A stretch of DNA of 64,000 nucleotides, taken from Taxillus chinensis (lineage: Eukaryota > Streptophyta > Magnoliopsida > Santalales > Loranthaceae). Both the position numbers and the translations under genes were made by a program. Below are positions 10,746 through 21,489 of the stretch, piece after piece. The notes under the pieces were generated by a model. The model ran no database searches, was not told where the DNA came from, and worked only from the letters and a program-made list of their open reading frames with translations. Each line of letters starts with the position of its first letter. Within the stretch, counting starts at the first letter, position 1. The stretch is from positions 14,765,965 to 14,829,964 of the forward strand of contig CM042089.1 in NCBI GenBank assembly GCA_023512835.1. Reading direction: 5' to 3'.

Positions 10746-11005
10746 TCCTCCCCACCTTAGGACTTTTCGTCCTCGAAAATAAAACACATGCCCAAAGGAC
10801 ATAGCAAAATTCAAGCTCAATGTCCCAACAACAAAACATAAAACATGATCACCGATCACACATGTGCAATGCAACTCGCAACAAGCCAAAAGGGCTGACA
10901 AAATCCAACAACAACGAGCTAAACCACATCACAAACCATCTCCAACAACAACGAGCTAAACCACATCACAAACCATATATGCAAAACAAATGCATAAAAC
11001 ATAAC
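10746..11005 (-). other. Polypurine tract and 3' internal remnant attached to LTR C1
   Basis: Plus-strand tcctccccacc (a minus-strand polypurine tract) directly abuts LTR C1. About 245 bases of A-rich sequence follow, with a 36-base unit (ACAACAACGAGCTAAACC) repeated twice at 10900-10970. The sequence gacttttcgtcctcgaaaa near 10763 is shared with the equivalent place of element A. This is what the last 250 bases of an element upstream of its 3' LTR look like. Confidence 0.6.
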
Positions 11006-11395
11006 TCATACCTCAGGGAAGGTCCTCACATGGCCCGTACCACTGGTCGACTCACCCACTGGACGGTTCCCGCCATGGTTGCCTCTAGCTTCAGTCTGCT
11101 GCCGCTCAGGTCTCCCCTGAGGTCGGGTCTGGCTAGATCCTGCCTGACTAGCCTGCCACTGACGAGCTGGCCTCTCCGTTGGAGCACGGAAACTAGCATC
11201 ACTCCTCATGCTGGATGCCAAGCTTCCTGCCCCCTTGTTGCCACTTCTGCAGACCCGGCGCAAATGGCTCTCTCGTCCACAGCTGTTGCATCGCCAGTCC
11301 TTCTTGGGACACTCCCTCTTGACGTGGCCTTGCTCCCCACAGCAATGACAACCGCTTGGAAGACCTGGGGTGAACCTTCCCGGACACGCACCGAG
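11006..11395 (-). pseudogene. Element A gag C-terminus with zinc knuckles
   Basis: A CX2CX4HX4C nucleic-acid-binding knuckle (CHCCGEQGHVKREC) is encoded near 11350-11300, followed by a second one (CNSCGRESHLRRVC) near 11290-11245. An Arg/Gln/Gly-rich tail then runs to a stop near 11006. In retrotransposons this part of gag binds the RNA genome in the virus-like particle. Upstream the frame is lost at the foreign stretch that begins near 11396. Confidence 0.75.
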
Positions 11396-11935
11396 AGGGG
11401 GTGAATTTCTTCGAAAAAAAAAACAACAAAGAAGGCCCTGCCCCAGGTGGCCGCCCGGTTTTGCGACCCTTGGATTAGGGCCCTAAGCGCGTCCTTTCCT
11501 AATGATTTCCTTACCTACACCAATTTACTAAAAAAGCTTGTTGAGACACCCTTTCTTGGGTTCTCCTTACCTCAAAGATCGAACACGCTCCTTTACTGGA
11601 TCGTCTGTGATTCTCCTTTCTCAAAAACTCCCCCAACACCCCCTACTCCCCCCCCTTCACCTTCCTTCCCCCTTTGGGCCTCTCTCCCCGCTCCCCCTTT
11701 CTTTTCCTTGCTACTACCTGGCAAGCCCCTAGCCCCACCTGTCCGCTTTTTACTTTCTCACAAAGAAAGATGAGTCCTGCCCTTCCACCAAAAGGTGAAG
11801 CTAAAAAACCCACTCCTTTTGCTTTTGTGAAGAAGGCTCAAACTTTACGCTAACAAAGTGCATACCCAAATGGCGACCTTGAGGAAAGGGCTTTTCGTGC
11901 GCTTGCTCAACTCCTAAATTGGCAGACTGCCTTGA
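11396..11935. other. Foreign stretch inside element A gag (possible organelle DNA)
   Basis: About 540 bases that fit neither gag half. Composition differs from the flanks: pyrimidine-rich runs (ccccctactccccccccttcacc type, 11630-11700) and blocks such as GGGCCCTAAGCGCG and GGAAAGGGCTTTTCGTGCGC. The style reminds me of plant mitochondrial intergenic DNA, but I recognise no organelle gene in it. The zinc-knuckle half of gag lies to its left and the gag capsid half to its right, in the correct order, so it looks like an insertion. Exact ends are uncertain and no target duplication was found. Confidence 0.4.
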
Positions 11936-13000
11936 AAAGTTTCACTGGCAATGCTCTCTGTGGCCCCTACCTGCCTAGCCAACTCATCTTTTGTCCTCCC
12001 TGGCACAAGGTACGACACACCTCTCCCTTGAAACATGAACCTCCCCGTTCGGGGGAACGGCTCCCTAGGTTCACCGATGATTATCCGGGGGGGACGGGGG
12101 GTTCTCTCCTCAATCTTGGGCCTCTTGGACCCTGAATCGCGTTCAAACCCACCCTGCAACTTGCGACCCTGATGGGCCTGCCTCCCATCATCCAGCTCCC
12201 TCTCAGCTATACGAGCTGTCTCTACCACTTCAGCATAAGTCCTCAAGCGCAAGACTGCTACCCTCTGCTTAAGGGCTAGTATAAGGCCCAAGGTAAACTT
12301 GTGGGCCTTCAGGTCCTCCTTGGCCATAGTCTTGGGAGCAAATCTAATCAAGCTCCGGAACTCGCGTTCATACTCGGGCACCGTTTTCGATCCCTGCTTC
12401 AGACTCCCGAATTCCTCCCTCTTTTGCCACCTCAACGACTCGAGGAAGAACTCGTCATGGAAAAGCTATAAGAACTCATCCCACAACATGTACTGCACAA
12501 CACGACTTCCCGCGACACTCAGCCACCACTCCAAGGCATTCCCCTCCAACTACCGGATGGCCATCCTCACCTTATCCTCCTCCCGGGGTAGGAGAAAGGA
12601 AAACACATGCTCGATCTATCTCAACCAATGTTCAGCTACCACGGGATCCCCTTCTCCCTTGAACCTTGGAGGTTGTTCCTTTCGGAACCTCGTCACAACA
12701 TCATCCTCTGCATGGTGCATCGGTACGCCACCCAGCGAACTCTCATGCTCACGAGGTAACTCCCCTACTGGTGGTGGTGGTGGCACCACCTACTGTGCCA
12801 CCATCTCATGGCGCACCTCCTCCCGAACTTCTTGCCGGATACCCTCCCTCAGCTCATGGACTTCCAGTCGGATGCCCTCTGGCAGCTGTGCCAACAACAG
12901 CACATGTCCTCCAGCGGACTGCCCTGCACTTGGACCCTCATGGGCAGATGACTCATCAGTCACTGCCCCGGACGTACGTGTCACTCTCCTTGGTGGCATT
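11914..13000 (-). pseudogene. Element A gag, capsid part
   Basis: The likely start is the Met of MPPRRVTRTSG near 13000. An acidic/amphipathic segment follows (EGIRQEVREEVRHE), then the retrotransposon gag domain (PF03732-like): RFRKEQPPRFKGEGDP, a WLR...IEHVF segment, LEGNALEWW near 12525, and EFGSLKQGSKTVPEYEREF near 12410. Stops at several places between 12790 and 12440 break it. The frame 12435-11914 is open, then runs into the foreign stretch. Confidence 0.8.
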
Positions 13001-13389
13001 CTTACTACACGAAGTAAGTACGACAATCGTCAAAACGTATTCGAAATCTATCGCGTGCTACTTCCTCTACCCCGCGTATCAATTCTACTATCACATGGCA
13101 TCACACACATACATTGCATCAATCCACATTGTAGTCATGCCCAAGGCATTCCAAGAATATGCAGAGTTGCACAGTTCACATAATCAAGTTATTCACATTT
13201 TCACACATAACAACAAATGCAACTAGTGCCCTAATGCCAATGCATGCAAATCCTACCTCAGGTCTGGACTACCCCAAGTACACCTTAGAGGCTCCAAAAG
13301 GACCGTGTTGATCAGGCACGTTCCTCCAGGCTCCTCCAAAGGACTCAAGACAACCAGATCCGCCCACTACCCTAGACCAACTAGACCAT
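13001..13389 (-). other. Element A untranslated leader
   Basis: The region between the primer binding site and the gag start, about 390 bases. No reading frame was recognised. It is the usual place for packaging signals in LTR retrotransposons, but none can be identified here. Confidence 0.5.
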
Positions 13390-13401
13390 GCTCTGATACC
13401 A
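13390..13401 (-). other. Element A primer binding site (tRNA-iMet)
   Basis: Minus strand TGGTATCAGAGC, complementary to the 3' end of plant initiator tRNA-Met, three bases from the 5' LTR that begins at 13405. This fixes the orientation of element A. Confidence 0.9.
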
Positions 13402-13404
13402 TAT

Positions 13405-14336
13405 TGTTACGCCCCGAATTTCTAACCCGAGGAAACCGGTTCGTGACTCCCCTTTTACCCACTTGGTGGGCAAAGGGTTGATATACAACATCACACAAGA
13501 CATCGTACACATACAGCAGAAGTTCATAATCATGTAAATCAAATATCTTTATTAATTTCAAATCACAATAAACGTTTACAACCAAACCACACGCCTTTAT
13601 TACATTTAATTTTTTTTTATAATCTCTCCCCACTGGGGTTACATCGATTTCCACAAAATAACATAATTGAAAAGGAATAGTAAAACAAATATGGTCTTCC
13701 ACCTAATGCTTGTAGGTTCCTGCAAGAAAACACATCACAGTGGGAGGAGTGAGCAACTACAGCTCAGTAGGGATCAAGTCTCCCCAACCCATCCCATGCA
13801 CTTAACCACTACATGAGAACGTATACTAGTGCAGTGTCGTGGCAGTAGTAAATACAAGTAAAGCACACCACTCAAATGGGTGCAACCACGCCCCTACCAT
13901 GCTGGCTCCACAACCTCACAGACTATCAATTTCACAGCCTTCCAGGCTAACAATTTAACCGCCTCTCGGGCAAATATTTAACCGCCTCTCAGGCAAATGT
14001 TTAACCGCCTCTCAGGAAAATAGTTCGCACAGCCTCTCAGGCTAACAATCATACAATCAAACACATAACATACATTTCTGCCACACAGGCATAAAATCAA
14101 ACACATGGCATGCGCACAATCACGGGTTCTCAAACTCAGCCACACGGGCATAAAATCAAACATATAATAGGCATAGCCATACAGGCATATTATCAAACAT
14201 ATAATAGGCATAGCCACACAGGCATATTATCAAACATATAACGTGCACACATTTATAAGCTCACAAACGCAGCCACACATGCATAAAATCGAACACCTAT
14301 CATGCAGGCATACTTGCACAGGATAGCAAACATCAA
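13405..14336 (-). repeat. Element A 5' LTR, first piece (U5 side)
   Basis: Matches 3074-4030 of the 3' LTR. It contains the conserved acceptor-like block (minus TTTTCTTGCAG/GAACC, AG at 13721-13720) and the short tandem repeats. It is broken at 14336 by element B and continues at 27542. Confidence 0.9.
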
Positions 14337-15817
14337 TGATAACGTGCATTTTATGCCGTTATTCTAGTGTTTATTTAGGATGTTTAAGAGCATGATTAGA
14401 GCCTTATTGCTTCATATATCATATATATTTGCTCTAACCCCTAGGAAGATGCTAGTTGCAAATACATGCGCTTTAAATGTTTTGGCAGGTTTTGGACCTC
14501 ACTTTTGACATAGTAGATGACCTCAAACAATTGGCGTGCAAGAACAAAAAGTTGCTTAGAATGATGGCCTCTCCTACCGGAGAAATTTCGAGCATTTGGA
14601 GCTAATTTGGAGTTGCACGTGAATTCACCCATATCACGGCAAGCATATTTTTGCCTCTCGGGCCTCTACATGAGCAAGGAAGCTTGGGGTGAAGTTTGAG
14701 CTGATTTGGAGGTGCACGTGAATTCACCATATCACGTGCAAATTGGCGTGCGAGATATTTTTGGACCGATCCAATCGTTTTTCCATGCTGATCATTTGTT
14801 CCTAAAGGCCCAAGTCCAAATTGTGGATGGAAGATAGAGTTTTTAATGTTTTGAGTGTTACTTATCAAAACTACGCCGTTTGATAAGTGGGCTAGGTTAC
14901 ACACCTCAAAGCCCATCCAAACTCTATAAATAAGAGCTCCACGCCCCTTCTAGCAATGCCTAACCCCCTACACGTTTTAAAGAGAGAGAGGCTCCACGTC
15001 TTGGAGGCTGTCCTTGACCTAGGAGAGCAGCCGTCGCAGCAGCCGTCGCGATTTTGGAGCCTGGATTTGAAGCTTTCGTGCGCGTGATCAAGAAGAAGAT
15101 GTTTAGCTTTTCTGCTATGGTTTTGCTTTAATCATGCATGAGTAGTTCTTTTAATCTAGGGGAGCAATGTAGCCCCCTTGTTCTTTCGTGTTTATGAATA
15201 TTGGGTTTGGATGATTGAAGTTTTACATGTTTTTGAACTGTTCTTAATTCTATCTTTGGATGTACACCTTGGTATTCTTAGCCCTAGTCTCAGGGCGATT
15301 AGATTCATAACTTATTTGGATTGGTGTGATCATTATCCTTTTGCAAGTATGATTTATTGGCTTTGCATGTTTGTGTGTTTTGAGACCATTCTGCATACAA
15401 CTCTTAAAAGGACCTCAAGACCATTTGTTGTCCTTGGCTTAGTTTAGCATGTTTTCAATCGACAAACCTAATACCATGAACCCAGTAGAGATAACATAGG
15501 GAGGTGAAATTGTGACCTAGATGCTTTTAATCCTTGAAACTTAATCCTAAAATCAGCTTACTTTCTTTGTTTATTCAGAAAATCACATAAAAATTAGATC
15601 TTTAGTTTAAAAAAGAAAACTTTTTGCCAAAGACATTTTATAGAACAAGAGTAATTGGGTGATTTGATTTGAGAACTAGAGAACTAGGTTAATCCCCTTG
15701 GGTTCGACCCCTTTCTTCTCTTATTCTTTTAGTGCAAACTTAAGGAATTTATTATTTTGAAGAGAGATTTAACGACATTAGCTAGCTCTTTTAGAGAGGT
15801 AAAAATCTTGTCTCTCA
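14337..15817 (+). repeat. Element B 5' LTR
   Basis: 1481 bases. Promoter elements visible: three CACGTG G-boxes (14616-14621, 14715-14720, 14733-14738), a palindromic box with CTTATCAAAAC arms (14861-14887), and a TATA box (TATAAATAAG from 14934). The end TCTCTCA is followed by the primer binding site. The G-boxes lie 200-320 bases and the palindrome about 50 bases upstream of the TATA box. Confidence 0.9.
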
Positions 15818-15820
15818 AAT

Positions 15821-15838
15821 TGGCGCCGTTGCCTTGGG
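15821..15838 (+). other. Element B primer binding site
   Basis: TGGCGCCGTTGCC directly after the 5' LTR. To my knowledge this class of site is complementary to tRNA-Asp and is typical of Athila elements. Confidence 0.8.
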
Positions 15839-16027
15839 GAATCAACGGTTAACTAGTTTTTAAAATCAACATTGAGTGAAATTGTTTGAATTCTGATCTT
15901 GGTGTTTTATTTTGTCTTTTATTTTTTTATTTTGTGTTCTTTATTTGTTTATTTTGCATTGTTCGGAGTCGCTGGGTGTTCTTGTTGTTGTTTACATGAA
16001 CATACATCAAGGATTCCTAGTTGTGCA

Positions 16028-17260
16028 TGCAAAGAGAAGGAGGATATACAATTTGCGGGAACCTGAAAGGTTGTTCGTAGCTCGGCGTAGAGCACTAGGG
16101 AAGCAAGACGTGAGGCGGAAGAAGCATTGCAAGGCTTGGAGCAACCGTAGGCGATCTGATGGCGATCTCGGACTGATGGTGGTGCACCGCAAGGAGGGGC
16201 CAATTCCAATGGCCAATATCCGGAAGAAGAGGGAATCGGTTTATGCCCGTAACCTTCTTAGATTATGCGAGGCGTGATGTCGGACCATTATTCGGGATTC
16301 GGCACAAGAGTCCAAGCGAATAGCTTGAGTGAAGCCGGCATTGATCAACATGGTGAGCAACAACGCGTTTGGAGGAACAGCGTGGATGATCCACACCGAT
16401 TTGATGAGGTTCTACCAGGTGTGTGACACCATCAAGATCAACAATGTGTCGGAGGAGGCCATAAAGCTAAGGCTTTTCCCTTTCTTTAAGGGATGGAGCT
16501 CTTGGTCGTTCAACACGCCAACAGGTTCAATCAACACTTGGGAGGAGATGCGGACCAAGTTCATGTCAAAATACTTCCCTCCTTCCAAGGTGATCCGCTA
16601 GAGGAGAGATTAGGAGTTCGAGCAAGATGAGATGGAGACTCTTCATGAAGCTTGGGAGCGTTTCAAAGACTTAGTGAGAAGATGCCCCGATCATGGAAGA
16701 CCCCGGTGGATTCAAATTGAATCTTTCTACACAGTGTCTTCGGTCCCATTCACAAGACAAGGTGAATGCGGGGATTGGAGGATGCTTGATGAACCTAGAG
16801 CCGTGCAGCAGCGAGTATTGGAGAGGCTGTCATTAGCTGATTGGCGGTGGTCTAATGTGCGTACATCAAAGCCGAGGGAGAAGATTGCTCAGTTGAAAAT
16901 TCTTCCAATGATGTGCAAGCACGATTCAAGCTTTAGTGCAAGGCATGGAAGTATTGGCTCTTAAAGTTGAAGGATCACAAGCTTTACCGGTAGTTGAGTA
17001 GGGCTGGAGTGGAGTGAAGAAGCAAATTATGTTGGAGGAAAGGGCTGTACGAAACGACAATTTTATCCTCAACAACAACAACTAGGGTACGACCAGAATC
17101 GGCAAGAATCTCAACCATTTCGTAGAACTCGAACCGAGGGGGAGATACCTCATTTCGAGACAAATAGTGCCTCCGGGGATGAAGCAAAATCCGTATGCAC
17201 GGATAATTATTTACACCCACCTCCGGGTTCGAGCGAAAAGGCCTCGGCCTCAACAAGAAA
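16028..17260 (+). pseudogene. Element B gag
   Basis: The N-terminal part carries NLREPERLFVARRRALG. The capsid domain starts near 16329 with motifs NMVSNNAFGG, CDTIKINNVSEEAIKLRLFPF, GSINTWEEMRTKFMSKYFPP, and EAWERFKDLVRRCPDHG near 16645-16700. These are the hallmarks of Athila gag. Several stops and small deletions (for example at 16276, 16600 and 16965) break it. Downstream to about 17900 the sequence is a Lys/Glu-rich linker in shifting frames. Confidence 0.8.
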
Positions 17261-17939
17261 GAGGAAGGGTATATCGGAATGTGGATGAGCCACCAAAAGA
17301 GAGGATAATTTGGAGGAAAGGGTAGTCACACTTGGAATCTTCAATTCAGAATATGGAGACTTCATTTAAAAGTATGGAGAAGTTACTTGTGAGCATAGCA
17401 CGAGATGGTTAATCAAAGGGTGTCCACCAACACTTTTCCAAGTGACACCGAGGTGAACCCCAAGGAGAGTTGCAAGGCTATCACTCTAAGGAGCGGGAAG
17501 ACACCTGAATGAGCCGAGGAGCCTAAGAAGAAGGCAAATCCGGAAGAACAGAGAGAAGTCCCTTGGAAGTCGATGACCAAGGAAAATCGGATAAAGTCGA
17601 AGAAAGAGTGCAAGAAGAAGAAGGACAAGCAGTGAGTCAAGACAGGAATAGCTGAAGAACGGAAGCAAAATTCAGGCCTAGATGCCATTTCCTCGAAGGC
17701 CGAGGAACCGAGGGTTGAAAGAAGAGTATGAGCGCTTCCGAGTTTGTTCAAGAAGCTTGAGATTAACATTCCATTTGTGGAAGTTTTGGAGCAGATGCCT
17801 AGGTACAGTAAAATACATCAAAGATTTTGTGACAAAGAAGAGGAAATATGGGGATCATGAGACGGTGGCGTCCTAACGAGGTGGCAAGTTGTTCAACGTA
17901 GTTTGCCCATCAAGCATAAAGATCCGGCAGCTTTAATCT

Positions 17940-18300
17940 CCCTTGGTGATTGGCAATGCACTGCCTGAAGAGGCCCCATGTGATTTAGGGGCCGCATCAA
18001 TTTGATTTCCTTCGCTTTGTATAAACACTTGGGCTTAAGGGCATGAAGCCCACTTCCATATCATTGCGGTTCGCAGACCGGTCCACTTGGAAGGCCTGAA
18101 GGAATCATTGAAGATGTGCTAGTAAAGTGGGCTCCTTCATATTTCCAGCGGACTTTGTTGTTTTGGAGATGGAAGAAGATAGAGGAGTTCAACACTCCTT
18201 GGAAGACCGTTTCTGAACGGGTTGTGCATTGATTGATGTTGCTCAAGGCGGCTAACTCTGAGAATTAATGAGGAGACCTTAGTCTTCCACATGGGGAAGG
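17940..18300 (+). pseudogene. Element B protease region
   Basis: A CDLGAS-type active-site motif near 17978-17998 is followed by frames reminiscent of the Athila protease (EGIIEDVLVK near 18096-18125, FPADFVVL near 18142-18165, GRP and ALIDVAQG near 18205-18250). The frame changes several times. Assignment rests on motif order and position between gag and reverse transcriptase. Confidence 0.6.
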
Positions 18301-18799
18301 CTGCAAGGTCAAGAGGAGGAGGATTGCCTTTGGGTTAAGACCTTGAGGATTGGTGAAGATTACTTGGCGAAGAAATTACCACCACCAATGATGAAGCCCT
18401 TCACCTATAGAAGCTCAACAAGATGAAGAGATGTACTTGACAATGAGGAAGATGAGCAAACTACAAACTCTTTGGAGCAAGGCGAGGAGGAAAAAGAAGA
18501 TGACATGCCTCCCTCTGAACCGAAGGAGCGCCTTGGACACCTAAGGTATGAATTTTAGACTCTACAAATCAATTCCCGTCATTGTTGCTTCTAATTTGAA
18601 TGATGTGGAGTGTACTCAATTGTTAGATGTCCTTAGGAAACACAAAAAGGCCCTAGGATGGAACATTAAGACATTAGGGGTATTAGTCCAGGGATTTGCA
18701 TGCATAAGATTTTAATGAATGATGACTTTAAACCCCTCTTTGAAAGACAAAGAAGATTAAACCTGCTATGAAAGAAGTTGTTAGAAAAGAAATTTTAAA

Positions 18800-20030
18800 A
18801 AGGAAAAATGCGGGTATAATTTATGCTATTTCAGATAGTGAGTGGGTGAGTCCATTGCATGTTGTGCCCAAAAAAGGGGGCATGACGTGATTAAGAATGA
18901 GAAAAATGAATTGATCCCATCTCGCACCGTGACGGGGTGGAGAGTGTGTGTTGACTATAGAAAGCCGAACAAGGCCACTAGGAAGGATCATTTTCCTCTA
19001 CCTTTCATTGACCAAATGTTGGATAGGTTAGGCGGCTATAGTCACTTCGCTTTAGATGGCTATTCCGGGTATAATCAGATCATGGTTAAGCCCGAGGATC
19101 AAGAAAAGACCACCTTCACGTGCCCTTTTGGCACATTTGCATTTAGGAGAAGCCATTTGGGCTTTTAATGCCCCCCACTTTCAAAGGTGTATGATGGCTA
19201 TTTTTCGGGGTTTGGTTGAGGAGATCATGGAGGTCTTCATGGATGACTTCTGTGTTTGGTTCCTCTTACCAACGGTCTTGAAAATCTAGATGTGGTCTTA
19301 GAGAGATGTGAGGAGAAGGAACTAGTCCTAAATTGGGAGAAATGCCATTTCATGGTAACAGAGGGGATAGTTTAGGGCACAAGGTGTCCGCACATGGTTT
19401 GGAGGTAGACAAGGCAAAAATCTCCACTATTAGACTCGCCACCTCCAACCAATGAAAAAGGAGTAAGAAGTTTCCTTGGCCATGCTGGCTTTTATAGGAG
19501 ATTTATTAAGGACTTCTCAAAAATTGCAAAACCCATGAGTAGGTTGTTAAAAAAAGACACTAGCTTTGAGTTTAATGCAGTTGCTTAGAGCTTTCAACAT
19601 CCTAAAGGGTAGTTAGCACCGCACCGTTATAGTTACACCGACTGGGCTCAACCTTTTGAGTAATGTGCGATGCGAGTGATTATGCTGTGGGGGTAGTTTA
19701 GGGCAAAGGCGAGAAAAAGGTGTTTAGGGTCATTTACTATGCTAGTAAGACCTTAGATGTGCTCAACGTAACTATACCACCACCGAGAAAGAGTTGCGGG
19801 GGGTTATGTCAGTTGGTTGTACCTTTTGGGGTCTAAAGTCATTGTTTACACCGATCATGCTGCCTGAAATATTTGTTTGCTAAAAAAGAAGCTAAGCCAC
19901 GCTGATTAGATGGGTTCTCCTCTTACAGAATTTGACCTTGAAATTAGAGACATAAAGGGAGCCCTTAATTCTGTGGCCGATCACCTTTCCCGTGTGGAGA
20001 ATGCACCTAAGTCTCACCCATTGTAGAGAC
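18800..20030 (+). pseudogene. Element B reverse transcriptase and RNase H
   Basis: Starts with VSPLHVVPKKGG near 18843, then RVCVDYRKPNKATRKDHFPLP, a DGYSGYNQI segment and TTFTCPFGTFAFRR (to about 19150). After a frameshift a degenerate FMDDF-like catalytic region appears near 19235-19250. RNase H remnants include CDASDYAVGV near 19660. Stops and frameshifts occur every 100-300 bases, so no enzyme could be made. Confidence 0.85.
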
Positions 20031-20129
20031 TTTCCCGATGAGAAGTTGTTTGAGGTGCATCATCTTCCTTGGTTTTTGACATAGCAAATTATTTAGCCAC
20101 TAGGTTCATACCCAAGCTTAGACTATCAC

Positions 20130-21290
20130 CGGAGAAAGAAATTGGTAGTGGATGCTAGGAAATACATTTGGGAAGACCCAATTCTTTATAGGAGGTGTCC
20201 AGACCAAATCATAAGAAAGTGTGTCCTTGAGGAGGAGGTAGATGACATAATACATCATTGTCATGCATCACATTATGGGGGCCACTTTGGGGTGCAAAGA
20301 ACTGTGGCTAAGATCATGCAGTGTGGCTTTTATTGGCCTCACATGGTGAAAGACACCTATGTCTACATCAAAAAGTGTGATAGATGTCAAAGGGTAGGTG
20401 GTTTGTCTAGGAAAAATGAGATGCCCTTAACTGGAATCCTTCCAGTTGAAATTTTGACATTTGGGGCATTGACTTCATGGGGCCATTCCCCCATTCGATG
20501 GGTACTCATACATTTTGCTTGCTTGGGATTATGTGTCTAAGTGGGTAGAGCTATTCCTACTAGAGTGAATGTGCTAGGGTTGTGACTCACTTCCTTACTA
20601 GGAACATCTTTAGCCGTTTTGGGACACCAAGGGCTATAATCGGTGATGAGGGTAGTCATTTCGCAACAAATTGTTTGATAAATTATTGAACAAGTATGGT
20701 GTCACTCATAGGAAGTCTTTAGCTTACCACCCACAAGCTAATGGACAAGCGATGTCCAATAGAGGAGATTAAGGCCATTTTAGAGAAAACGTTGGAGCCA
20801 ATAGGAAAGATTGGTCTCAAAGGCTTGATGAAGCCTTATGGGCATATAGGACGCTTACAAAACTCCCATTTGGGATGTCACCTACCGTATTCTATATGGT
20901 AAGGCATGTCACTTGCCTGTGGAACTAGAACACAAGGCTCATTGGGCCTTAAGAAGTTAAATTTCAACCCACAAGAGATCAAGGAGCTTAGGATGACTCA
21001 ATTAATTGAGTTAGATGAGCTTAGGTTGGATGCCTATGATAGGCTAAATTTTACAAAGAAAGAACTAAGAAATGGCATGATAGGCAACTCAACAATGAAC
21101 CTTTAACCTTAGGGCAGAAAGTTCTTATTTAACACAAGGTTGAGGTTATTTCTGGCAAATTAAGGTCCAAGTGGATGGGACCTTTTGTGATAATTGATAA
21201 GAAGCCATATGGGAGCTTTGAGCTCCAAGTCGTAGATGGCAAGAAATTTTGGGTGAATGGCGATAGGTGAAACCTTACTTTGATTCAACT
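20130..21290 (+). pseudogene. Element B integrase
   Basis: The zinc-binding HHCC domain is visible: HCHASHYGGHFGVQRT near 20258-20305, and CDRCQRVGG near 20378-20405. The core is frameshifted near 20455 (FDIWGIDF-type segment split) and continues in pieces: SLAYHPQANGQ near 20715-20750, LDEALWAYRT near 20823-20855, and a C-terminal ELDELRLDAYDR segment near 21010-21045. Non-functional. Confidence 0.8.
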
Positions 21291-21489
21291 CGAGAGGGAG
21301 ATAGTTGATTCCCTCTCTTTCACCTTGCAGATCATCACCGAAAAGTCTAGCTACGAGACTTTAAATAAAGCGCTGGTTGGGAGGCAACCCAATGTTTATT
21401 CGTGTTTTATTTTATGTTATTTTCTCTTATTTGTTTTCATCAATAAATTTGTTTGCAAGCTAACCATTGTGCAGGCGACTTTGTTCCTT

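Noticed and set aside
12299..13226. Long plus-strand frames of 294 and 186 codons
   Set aside because: They lie opposite the minus-strand gag of element A, where clear gag motifs occur.
15178..15447. 89-codon frame with hydrophobic stretches
   Set aside because: It lies within the 5' LTR of element B and is not open in the matching place of the 3' LTR (26900-27170).
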